Origin: Zygnema circumcarinatum
Taxonomy: Eukaryota > Streptophyta > Zygnematophyceae > Zygnematales > Zygnemataceae
Direction of reading: 5' to 3'
DNA: 64,000 bases
NCBI GenBank assembly: GCA_037447605.1
Contig: CM074815.1
Span: 2,436,750 to 2,500,749, forward strand
Under the pieces are notes generated by a model that did no database searches, had not been told where the DNA came from, and was given only the letters and a program-made list of their open reading frames with translations. Below are positions 55,394-64,000 of this stretch, piece by piece (position 1 is the first letter of the stretch; each line of letters begins with the position of its first letter). A program made the position numbers and the translations under genes.

Positions 55394-55534
55394 TTCACAC
55401 CTTTTTTGTCTAGATACAAACCTTTCTTCGCCGGGCAGATTTTAAAATAGGCGAAAAAGGATTAAAAACAGAAAATGCTCTTTTCACACCTTTTTGGAAT
55501 CGATGCACACCTATTTCCTTCGGGCAGATTTTAT
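55394..55534. repeat. Direct repeat pair of about 50 bases
   Basis: Two tandemly placed imperfect copies (about 55394-55444 and 55482-55534). Each begins TTCACACCTTTTT and ends with TCG(CC)GGGCAGATTTTA. They are separated by about 37 A-rich bases, just left of the inverted repeat. Confidence 0.7.
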
Positions 55535-55654
55535 TTTAACAATCCGCTCGGAGCGGAAGATCCGTCCGCCGCGAGATCGTTCGCGGGTGTCCGTCCTTTA
55601 CACGTGTGGTGAATCTTCGCCGTCAATTCTCACGCAGATCTCACCACGGCAGAT

Positions 55655-55732
55655 CACCGTTCGATCTGCAGCCGGGCTCGGTCTCAGCGAATTGCACGCG
55701 CCCACGTGTAGGAAAGCGAAATACCGTGCATT
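55655..55732. repeat. Inverted repeat, left arm
   Basis: Reads ACCGTTCGATCTG, then GGGCTCGGTCTCAGCGAAT, CCCACGTGT and GCGAAATACCGT. The complement of all of these recurs in the same order at 55797-55950. The spacer between arms is only about 64 bases. Confidence 0.8.
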
Positions 55733-55796
55733 AAGAACCTGTCACGTGTACTTTTGTATGACGTGACAAAAATGGTGATTGGTCCAGGCTCTCAAT

Positions 55797-55950
55797 GTAA
55801 ATGTACGGTATTTCGCCTTTCCTCGAAGCTGAGACCGTATGACTTCTGTAAGACTTCTGTAAGAAGTAAGAACCTTTGAACCGGCTTGGGTGGGACACGT
55901 GGGCACGTGCCATTCGCTGAGACCGAGCCCGACTCCAGATCGAACGGTGG
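55797..55950. repeat. Inverted repeat, right arm
   Basis: Complementary to 55655-55732, but with about 75 extra bases between the ACGGTATTTCGCC block and the CACGTGGG block. The extra segment has its own short direct repeat (GACTTCTGTAA twice). It could be a foldback/MITE-like element or the relic of an inverted duplication. Confidence 0.8.
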
Positions 55951-56222
55951 TACGGATCAAGGTACGGCTAGTACGGATGGCACATGTAGCGAAAAGAGTC
56001 GCCAGGCTGGCCATTAAATGACAGTGATATGACGTAACGCGACGTGACATGACGAACATATCATGAGATTTTTAACAAAGTCTCGCATGACGTCACGTGT
56101 TGTCACCACTAATTAGTTCACGTCACGTCCAAAAGACTGCATTTCAAAACGAGCCAACGCCAAATTTTTCAACCCTAATTTCGGAACGCGTTAAAAATAA
56201 AAATTTAAAACGCCCATCGCGC

Positions 56223-56334
56223 TTGGCAACCATTAGCATCCAATAGTTGGCAACCATTAGCATCGAATGGCTGGCAACCATTCATATCCAATGGTTAGCA
56301 ATCATAAACATCCAATGGTTGGCAACCATTGGCA
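56223..56334. repeat. 24-bp tandem array rich in CCAAT and GGCAACC
   Basis: Four and a half imperfect 24-base units, each opening with TTGGCAACCATT (or a variant) and closing with ATCCAATGG. The joined unit ends create GGTTGGCAACC. It is related to the 19-bp array at 10151-10245 by the GGTTG(C/G)CAACC core and the CCATT word. Confidence 0.85.
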
Positions 56335-56485
56335 ATGTTTTGCTCGGGGCACGCCTCACGAATCAATGTTTCGCAACCATTTCAACGGGTGATTCAACGG
56401 TTGACCCAACGGTCCGCCGTGTGCAGAGCTGCAAGCTTCATAGCAGGATGACAACACATCAGAGACGAGTTGAAGCACTCCGTCG

Positions 56486-56506
56486 CACACACACACACAC
56501 ACACAC
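56486..56506. repeat. CA microsatellite
   Basis: About ten CA units followed directly by a short GA run. Simple repeat without evident function. Confidence 0.95.
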
Positions 56507-57360
56507 AGAGAGAGAAAGAGAGAGAGGGGAGCGAAAAGAAAGGCGCAGTGGGCACTGGTACTTCAAAACCATCAGCGTCATTATTCTTTTTTTCGTTCAA
56601 AGAAGACGCTTTGTTTGTCCTAAATGTGGAGACTCCGTGCGCGCCCGAACGAGCGACTTCTAGGACTACAGCGAGCCGCGCCGCCTACCTTAACCGCTAG
56701 GAGGAAGACATGCTTCAATCTTCACACTGTCTGCAGGCAGGCTCGCGTCATGCTCCGGCAGCTCCACTTCTACGTTCTGCCACGTCTCGTGACAATCTGC
56801 AATAAACTAACTACGCACTCCTGCCATCCGTCCTATGGTACAGATCTAAAACATCGCGCGAAGGAGGCACCGCAGATTGCAGTCGGTCTACAATCTCACG
56901 TCTATCTGTGCGCGTGTCATTTACTATGTTATCACTATACCCTCTCGTTTGCACGAAGCCAATTTAAATTCTACATAGAGTTACAAGGGCTAGGCTAGTT
57001 CTAGGGCAGAAATGATCGACCTTCCTTTTTGGGAGGTCAGAATCACAATAATGAGGGCCTCCGCCGACAGTGGTGCATGCTTATGCCCTGTCTTGGCGAA
57101 TAAATTGTGCCCTTCATGTCGCGTTTGCACTAAGGGACGTTGGACGTCTGGGGGACGTTGTTTGCTGTTTTTTCAACCAAAGAATTATTCACACTGGCCG
57201 ATAACAGTTCGCCATTGAAGAAGACGAACCAGCCGATACTAAGTGCTCTCCGCAAAAATAGCTGATCTGGAAAAGGAAAAAGAACAAACAGGAAAGATAT
57301 GTACGTTAGGTACTGCTTAGGACATCACCGTCTTTCAGGTGAGGAATGATTGAAGCCAAA

Positions 57361-57408
57361 AAGAGGGAGAGAGAGAGAGAAAGAGAGAGAGAGCGAGAGA
57401 GAGAGAGA
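57361..57408. repeat. GA microsatellite
   Basis: GA-rich run with a few interruptions, some 40 bases 3' of the K5 stop codon. Confidence 0.95.
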
Positions 57409-57449
57409 GGACTTACCGCAGTCAATTTAGCCGAATCTGGCGGCCAAAA

Positions 57450-59077
57450 CTATGCCTTCCTGGTATGGTAGCCGTGATGTGCGGGAGATGGAAATCTCGA
57501 CTCGTCCATCTGCATCCACCCTCCATGGCTCGTTTCGTTCAACTGCTCCGACGACGACAGCCTGAACGTGCACCGGCTCACAGACCGGCCATACTTCGCG
57601 AATGACATCGAATCCGCCCTCGACTTCAACGCTTTGCGGGTCCAAGAGCGCGGAATGATGCGGAGGTTGCATGTGAAGGGCAGGCGAAACCTTCGGTTCC
57701 TTGAGGGCTTCTCAGGGCGTGGTTCTGGGTTCTGCGAGAGCTTGCTCCAAGAAGGGGACTTGGGCTTCCTGGTTGAGCTCCTTGTGCTGGGAGAAGGGGA
57801 AAAGTTTGGCGAGTTTGAGCTTTTTGGCGACGAGTGAAAGTGCAATTCGTACGAGCGGAGGCGTGAATAGTTGGTGGGACCTCGTAACGTGTTGGCTTTG
57901 ACTATGGGTTTGCTAATTTGCATAGGGGAGCCCGGGGCCGAGATGGGCGCCGTCTTGCAGGGAAAGAGGCGGCTGGCAGATGCATATATGGTGTTCGATT
58001 CTGTCGTGTTTAGCTCTTGAGGTTGATGAGTATTGTCGGGTCCACATTGTTGGAGGATCCATGGATGAGCTGCACAAGCACAAGCATTAAGTCCATGTTA
58101 GAACAAGGAGGCTGGACGTGAGTAGTGAAATCTCTCATGTCGACCATTGGGTGCATCTTGATTTGCACGAGAGAACGCCAAGAAATTATTTTCATACTTA
58201 CATAGAGCCTCTGTCGTTGTTATTCTCTTCCGAGGATCAGTGCAAAGCATCCGGCGGACGAGACTCTTCGCTTTGCTTGAGACTTTCCTCCACGGGCCGT
58301 GCTCGAGATCAATCACGCCGGCTCTAACTTTACGGAACAGTTCCTTGTTCGTTTTTCCGTTGAACGGTGGCGAGCCGCTGAGAAGGATGTACAAGGACAC
58401 ACCCAGACTCCAAACGTCGGCCTCGGGACCGTAAGAACAGTCGAGGACTTCCGGGGCGACATAGTACCTGAAATAGCGCAACAAAAGGATCAATCTCTGC
58501 AACCAAAGGTCATCGCCATCTCAATTGGGGTATCTTCAAAGACAGCACCAAACACCGATAATAACAGACAATAGGATTATCTACCGCATGAAAGTGTTAA
58601 GTAGGCGTCGCTACTCACTTGGACCCGACCGGCTTCGTCATCTTCTTTCCCGGTGTGAAAAATTCCGCCTGGCCGAAGTCAACCAGTTTGACCTCCGTGT
58701 TTGACTCCTTTGACATCATGAGCACGTTCTCCGGCTTCACATCGCGGTGCATGATGCCCTTCGCGTGGCAGTATTTCAAAACGGAGAGGAGAGTTCTGCA
58801 CACGTGTGCAGCATCGCTTTCGGGGAAGCGTTTCCTCTGCTTGATGCGGTCAAAGAGGTCGCCCCCTTCGCAAAGCTCCATGATGATGTGAACGCGCTGT
58901 AGAAACCGAAACCGAGCCAGAAAAAGAGTCCGACAGGGGTCAGTGAAAGAGCCAAAATCCCGTGAAAGGCCGAAGGGAGAGTGGAGGAAGAGGTAGAGAG
59001 GCTGAAAGAGGGAGAGGCAGGAAAGAAGGAAGGGTGGAAGGACAGGACTAGGAAACGGAAGCGAAGTGGGTGGGAGG

Positions 59078-59114
<37 letters not shown>

Positions 59115-59700
59115 TGACCTTATCGTCTTCATGCACGTCTCGCAGCGTGACCACCGAGTCGTGTCCCCCAGCCGCTCGGAGCGCGCGCACCTCCGTCCGC
59201 ACGCTGTGCAGGTGAGCGGAGGACGCCATGGCCGCCTTCTCGAGCGTCTTGCAGGCAAAGACCTCGCGCGTGCGCAGGTCTGTGCAGGCGCGCACGACGC
59301 CCGCCACGCCGTCCCCGACCCGCTCGCCGACCTCGTAAAGCTGCGCGAGGTCGCTGTACGGCACGCCCAGAATGTGCTGCGTGCGGCGGTACACGTGCGC
59401 GGCGCGCATGCCGTGCATCAGCAGCGCCGCCGTGCGCTCGGCGTCGCCCAGGAGGGGGGTCCCGGTGGCGTGCTTGCTCCCCGCGGGGGGGGACGAGGGC
59501 GCCATGGCGGGGAGCAGCGCGGAGGGGACGGGGGAGGGCCCGGAGGAGGAAGAGGAGGAGAAGGAGGACGTGGAGGAGGCAAGGGAGAGGGAGGAGGCCA
59601 ACGAGGAGGAGACTATGGACGTTGAGGACGTCGTCCAAGACTCCGTCGCCAGCCAGGCCGCCTTCGTCCCCAGGGCTGTCCCGTCGTCTTCCGCGTCCAT
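57450..59700 (-). CDS. CDPK-like Ser/Thr protein kinase without EF-hands (K5)
   Basis: Fifth kinase paralog. Exons: 59700-59119, 58896-58619, 58467-58202, 58069-57450; 581 residues in frame. An in-frame ATG at 59871 would add 57 residues of Pro/Leu/Ser simple sequence encoded by a CT repeat; the ATG at 59700 is preferred. The long N-terminus (1-105) is Ser/Ala-rich. The pre-domain motif is ILGVPYSDLAQLYEVG. The glycine-rich loop is VGDGVAGVV, ATP-binding Lys is about residue 151, HRDVKPEN has Asp246 and DFGQA begins near 267. GPWRKVS and SHPWILQQC mark the C-lobe. The tail of about 205 residues is Ser/Pro/Arg-rich and ends with a basic, Ser-rich segment; no EF-hand is seen. Intron 1 contains a GA run (59083-59112) and uses a GTCAGG donor. 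The gene is convergent with the CYBDOM gene. Confidence 0.86.
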
Positions 59701-62700
59701 TTCTGTGCGTCTGGAGGGTTGGAAAGTACGAGATGAAGCTTCTTTGGATGCCTGCGATGGAAGAGGAGCTTCTGCGGCCTTTAAAGAGAGAGAGAGAGAG
59801 AGAAAGAGGGGTAGGGAGGGAGGGAGGAGGTAGGGGGGGGGAGGTTGCAGGAGGAAGGGCGTCGGTTGCAACTGATTTCTGCCGGCGGCAGAAGGGTACG
59901 GCGGCAGCGCCTATGAACTTGGCGCGGCGCGTGACGTGACGTGCGGGTCTGACGCACGGCGGACGTTGTTCGCTTGGCGGCCGTACAGCGCTGGCGCCAT
60001 GTGGCGTACGGACATTCGTACGAGCATCTGTACAAAATGCCGCCCGGGGCTGCTGCTCGGCGGAGACCTGACGCTCCAGAGGTGACGAGGCGCCGACATA
60101 TCCCTTTTAGGGCACTCGTGGCGGACGCCCATTGGCTGGTAGTGATGACGTGGCAGCATAACGTGGCCAGTGGAACGCTGTGCACGAGGGGGGAAAGAAG
60201 ACACGGAAGGCGCGGAGGCGCATTAACTGCTGTTTGGACGTATCTGCGATCGGATTACTCCCCTTTAAGCCGCCCCATGAGGGTTACGTGGCGCAATCAA
60301 ATGCTGCGCGCTGATTGGCGGACGTGAGAGCCGCGGATCCGCCCCATGTGAGCGGACTCTCGCGGTGGGCCAATCAGGGATAAGAAAAATTTTGCGCGAA
60401 GATTTCTTAATGAATGTGGCGCGACGGGCAGACCGCGGTCGGCGCGCGCGTCGCCCATTGGGCGCGAGGGCCCTGCGGGCCAGCTTGGCACCGGGAAAAA
60501 AAAAATCCGACGCGCGGAGGACGATGCCACTGGCGGGAAACCGCCGGGCGGGAGCGGAAAAAACGACAAAATGCTCCCGCGCCGCGCCAAAGGTAAGTCG
60601 GCGCGCCGTGTCGCGTTAGGCGTAGGTCTGATGCGAGCCTACCCTAGACGGCGCATCGGCCAGCGGTACGGCGGGCGGGCGAGCACCGACATTTCCGCTC
60701 GGAGGGCCTGGCCGGGGAGGGGGCCCAGCTGGAGGGCGCCACGTGGCGGCAGAGTAGCCGCTGGGCCGCGTGGCGGGCGCGCGCCGCAAGTGGCGACGGA
60801 GGCAATGATAGGGCCGGCCGTACGAACATGTTCGCGCCGACACCTGTCCGTACCTTCGGGTCTGAAGCGGCCCCGCAACGTCCACATTTTCGAATGAGAA
60901 TGTCAAAACGGATTGGGGCACGGTTCTATGGTCGGATTTCACCGTTAGGTGGAGAAATTCGCTGTTGCAAACTGCGGCGGGCAGTTTGCAAACCGCTTTT
61001 TGAAACGAGCCCGTCCGCACGTGCGAGCCGTTTGAAAGGCGGATGGAAGCCGGAGGGACGCCTGTTCCCGAAGCTAGCGCCAATTAGAGTGCGCCACGTC
61101 GCCTCCACGTGCCTGTGCTTGAAATATGAATCGTGGCGTGCTTGCAGTGGTTGGCGCAGTCCGCAAAATGTTTGGAACTGCCCGAGGCGCTGGCGCGGTT
61201 TGATGTGCCACGTGTCGACCTCCAGTTGGTAGTATTGATTGTTTACCCCCTTTTTCTATTCGGGTACGAAGACGAGACCAACGGTGTGCGTCTTCGATAT
61301 CACGTCATCAAATTTCAACCACGTCAGCAAAAGTTGAAGAAGCTAATGGAATTTGCACAGTGGGCCTCCTCGACGGCGGCAGTTTGCACATAGAAACGGA
61401 GGCGTTTCAGGCCACGTGGCCATAGTTACGCTCCTTTCTATGGCAATAACCGTCATTGCCACGTGGCATCCTGGAAGCCACCGGATCAGCGCCCAGGCTG
61501 CAGATTCAGAGCAGCGCGCCACATGTCGCAAATCGAGCGGAGCTGTTGACCGGGATTCCCATTGCGCGGACACGACAATAAAAGAAATCTCAGGGACAAC
61601 ACGTGGCGGTCATTTGTCCATCGGATCGACCACGCGCTCCCAGGCGCTATGCGACACGGATCCAGCCAATGATAACCGTTTGTCGACGCCCGATATTTGT
61701 TTGATATGTTTTGTCGTTTCATGTCCGCAAGCCGCCCGGTCTGCTCCGCTCGCGGCCGCTTCGCGGATCATTCGGCTCTAAACGACAAACCGCGATTTTG
61801 GCCGATTAGCCCGCCCGGACGATCACGACAAGGGCTGCCGCGCGATGCGGTAGCGCGCGCGCATCTGTCTTGTCGCTTCCGCCTTCATGAAGCGTTCGTA
61901 CATTTTCTTGAACATTTTTTATTGATAAAAATTTACATTCGTGGTCCCATGCTGTTGGTCAAGTCGCGTCTCGCGATAGTCTGACATTGTTCCGTTGAGT
62001 CTCATGAGAGGGGGGCGCTTTTGTTGTCCACAAGAACCACGAATGCCAGCATGAGGCATCCATGCTTGGCTCCGCGCCATGTACATGTGCATGTGATGAT
62101 GCTAGGACCATCCGTTAAGGACATGGACAACATCACATTGTTCCGTACCACTCATCCGCATGTTGTAGCCGCAGACCATGCACGCTCACAACTCTTCTTC
62201 GCACAATCTCGTGCACATACTTAAGTGATGCCTGTCTCTGAATGACAAGTAGAAAAGAAGACGTTTCATCCACAGCCAACGGCGCCTTTCAAACCACGAA
62301 CGATGTCTGTCTGATGAACTATTTGTGCAACTGTACACATGTAACGGATCTTGGGAGACACAAGCTGTCCAGGCGGCAGACGAATGGAAACGGAGGCGAA
62401 GCCACAACAGTGACGAGTCATGTGTTATCTTCAAACCGCATTTTCGAGTTCGCATACGCTATCAGGGCGTGTCAAACTTAACAAAATCGAACGAAAAACG
62501 ACCTCGTCAGTAAGACTGAATTCATTTTATACGGAGTGTTCTCGTGCAGGCGGATCTCGATGTGCCCAGAACACTCGTTTGGTTGTGCCTGTATCTAACC
62601 AACGGAAACGTCCATTTTAGTAACTCTGAGAATCGTTGTAAGTTTGCCGCGCCCCATTGGCCAGTGCTCGAACCGAGACGGACGGACGGCCCGACTGCAT

Positions 62701-63496
62701 CAGAACCTGTCCTTGCGGCGACGAATGTCGGCCATGACGTCGATAGGTGACGTCAGTCCCGTCACTTTCTGCATGCACACGAAAGGGCGCAGCTGCTAGT
62801 GCTCAGGAGAGGGAAAGGGAGAGGGAGAGGGAGAACGGGGAGGAGGGAGGGAGAGGGAAAGGGAGAACGGGAAGGAGGGAGGGAGAGGGAGAGGGAGAGG
62901 GAGAACGGGGAGGATTGAGGGAGAGGGAGAGGGAGAGAGAGAGGGAGAACGGGGAGGAGGGAGGGAGAGGGAAAGGGAGAACGGGGGAGGGAGGGAGAGG
63001 GAGAGGGAGAGGGAGAACGGGGAGGATTGAGGGAGAGGGAGAGGGAGAGGGAGAGGGAGAACGGGGAGGAGGGAGGGAGAGGGAGAGGGAGAGAGAGGGA
63101 GAGCGGGGAGGAGGGAGGGAGAGGGAGAGGGAGAACGGGGAGGAGGGAGGGAGAGGGAGAGAGAGAGGGAGAGCGGGGAGCGGGGAGGAGGGAGGGAGAG
63201 GACGGGGGGGAGACGGGAGAGCAGTGAGAGGGAGGGAGACCAACACGATAAAGAGAGCCCAAGGGAGAACGAAAACGGGGGAGACAAAACGAGCAGGACA
63301 GCTTAGGGGAGGGGGGACGCAGGAGAAGAGAGAGAGTGAAGGGCGGGAGAGAGAGGAAAAGCAAGCCCCCTCGCTCACTTTCTCAAGGAAGAGAGCCAAA
63401 AAGTGGACAAAATGTTAATCATTTTCCCAAGAAGCTCGATTAGTAAAGGACGGCAGCCAATCGGAACAATGCAATTCTCGTTATGAAGGAGTCCAC
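59701..63496. promoter_or_regulatory. K5 promoter and long repeat-rich interval
   Basis: About 3.8 kb. Near K5 it is GC-rich with GTACGG/CCGTAC/CGTACG words at about 59983-60030 and again at 60666, 60819 and 60849. G-box cores lie near 60739, 61107, 61208, 61411, 61457 and 61599. ATTGG words recur (60130, 60312, 60460). The last part is a purine minisatellite (62803-63230). A missing 3' exon of the glyoxalase II gene may lie here, but I could not find it. Confidence 0.45.
62803..63230. repeat. GA-rich minisatellite with higher-order units
   Basis: About 430 bases of almost pure purine on the plus strand. GGGAGA runs are punctuated by AACGGGGAGGAGG or AACGGGGAGGATTGA at intervals of roughly 50-60 bases, so the array has a longer unit on top of the hexamer. 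All three plus frames stay open and encode Arg/Glu/Gly repeats, which is why a long false gene appears here. Confidence 0.92.
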
Positions 63497-64000
63497 CTGA
63501 AGGTTCACATGTTCCACCCGCATGAAGGGGTTCGTTTGGAGCTCCTCCGTTATGGTCGACGGAACTGTGGGGAGGTGGCGACTCCGTTGCTGAAGAGCCC
63601 ATTCCAGTTTTGCTCGCAACGCTGCATTGTCCGGTTCTATGGTGACGGCAAACTGAAAGTTTTTTACAGTGTACTGCAGCACATGGAACAAAGCCCAAGG
63701 CATTGGAAAAAATGGTCTCACGACCCCAGTTGAGATTTCGAGCAAAAACTGTCAAAACTGGACTGACTGTAACGCGGCCCATTTGTCGACACAGATTCAA
63801 ACTTCTGAAGTATACTCACAACGGCTGCTTCAGAAGGACCATCAAAATTCAGGAATAAATCGGAGGTCTAATCTCAGCTCAGTATTCCCTCTACGTAGGC
63901 TCACCTCATGGCCGCAAAAAACCTTTGTCTCGGGCGGAAGTTTTCCCAAAGTTCCGCACAAAGAATGATACATTTGTTCGGCAGTTCCTTCAAAAAACCG
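63497..64000 (-). CDS. GLX2: Hydroxyacylglutathione hydrolase (glyoxalase II), 5' part beyond the window
   Basis: Zinc/iron hydrolase that releases D-lactate and glutathione from S-lactoylglutathione in methylglyoxal detoxification, probably the cytosolic isoform. Two exons are visible: 64000-63905 (continuing past the edge) and 63673-63497. They join in frame to read FFEGTAEQMYHSLCGTLGKL, TKVFCGHEYTVKNFQFAVTI, EPDN, KLEWALQQR and LPTVPSTITEELQTNPFMRV. All of these are landmarks of the C-terminal half of glyoxalase II. The His of CGHE is a metal ligand, and the intron falls right after it. After the Gln codon at 63497 a GTGGAC donor is likely, because the usual terminal segment with the glutathione-binding Arg/Lys cluster is absent from the read-through. 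That last exon was not found. The beta-lactamase-fold THxHxDH half lies outside the window. Confidence 0.9.
63674..63904 (-). other. Intron of glyoxalase II gene
   Basis: 231-base intron between CGHE and YTVKN codons, with GTGAGC donor and CAG acceptor on the minus strand. Frames on the plus strand across it are shadows. Confidence 0.8.

Larger units (their letters stand above)
54708..57449. other. Repeat-bearing intergenic interval between convergent CYBDOM and K5
   Basis: About 2.7 kb. Holds probable 3' UTRs, a GCAT run (55186-55204), a direct repeat (55394-55534), a long imperfect inverted repeat (55655-55950), a 24-bp tandem array (56223-56334), a CA run (56486-56506) and a GA run (57361-57408). 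The stretch 56600-57240 is unique-looking, with no domain recognised on either strand. Confidence 0.5.

Noticed and set aside
56600-57240. Unique-looking stretch with frames of 68-124 codons
   Set aside because: No domain, no consistent splice pattern and no similarity to neighbouring genes that I could see.
62747-63418. 223-codon plus-strand Arg/Glu/Gly frame and antisense Ser/Pro frames
   Set aside because: Translation of the purine minisatellite; all frames are open, so openness is not evidence.

Overview
The window looks like nuclear DNA from a streptophyte plant (a charophyte green alga or early land plant; I cannot name the species). The evidence is intron-rich genes with GT-AG splice sites. 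Their products have plant-type architecture: methylcrotonyl-CoA carboxylase alpha subunit, DOMON-cytochrome b561, CDPK-like kinases, a plant-type cyclic phosphodiesterase and an apyrase with membrane spans at both ends. There are no operons, ribosome binding sites or prokaryotic features. Promoters are GC-rich, and microsatellites (CT, GA, GGAC, TTTC) are abundant. One assembly gap of 725 N lies at 25791-26515. Gene models below were joined by hand from splice sites, and every complete model keeps frame throughout.

Layout, left to right: kinase K1 (+, 821-3041); intergenic DNA with a dispersed repeat; kinase K2 (-, 6553-9273); a bidirectional GC-rich promoter with a 19-bp tandem array; a Gdown1/GRINL1A-like coiled-coil gene (+, 10544-12969); a convergent pair of DUF2993/LmeA-like genes (+ 14281-16089 and - 16952-19239); an EEF2KMT/FAM86-like methyltransferase (-, 20241-23116) divergent from MCCA (+, 23895-29984, interrupted by the gap); an apyrase (+, 32592-35237); a METTL21-like lysine methyltransferase (+, 35774-38476); kinase K3 (-, 38818-40706); kinase K4 (-, 42926-46002); a cyclic phosphodiesterase (-, 47647-49724) divergent from a DOMON-cytochrome b561 gene (+, 51234-54707); kinase K5 (-, 57450-59700); a large repeat-rich interval; and the 3' part of a glyoxalase II gene (-, from 63497 past the window end).

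The outstanding feature is the kinase set. Five paralogs related to CDPK but without visible EF-hands are interspersed with unrelated housekeeping genes over about 59 kb. All five share the same gene structure, with second and third coding exons of exactly 278 and 266 nt. All five lack the aromatic residue of the glycine-rich loop, and each carries a different Ser/Pro-rich C-terminal tail. The DUF2993 pair is a second local duplication, with three internal exons of identical length (108, 83, 72 nt).

The other genes are metabolic or translational: leucine catabolism, methylglyoxal detoxification, nucleotide hydrolysis, cyclic-phosphate RNA-end metabolism, transmembrane electron transfer and protein lysine methylation. 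They do not form an obvious pathway together. Non-coding DNA is rich in CACGTG (G-box) motifs and has local clusters of GTACG motifs, which may point to shared light, stress or SBP-type regulation.
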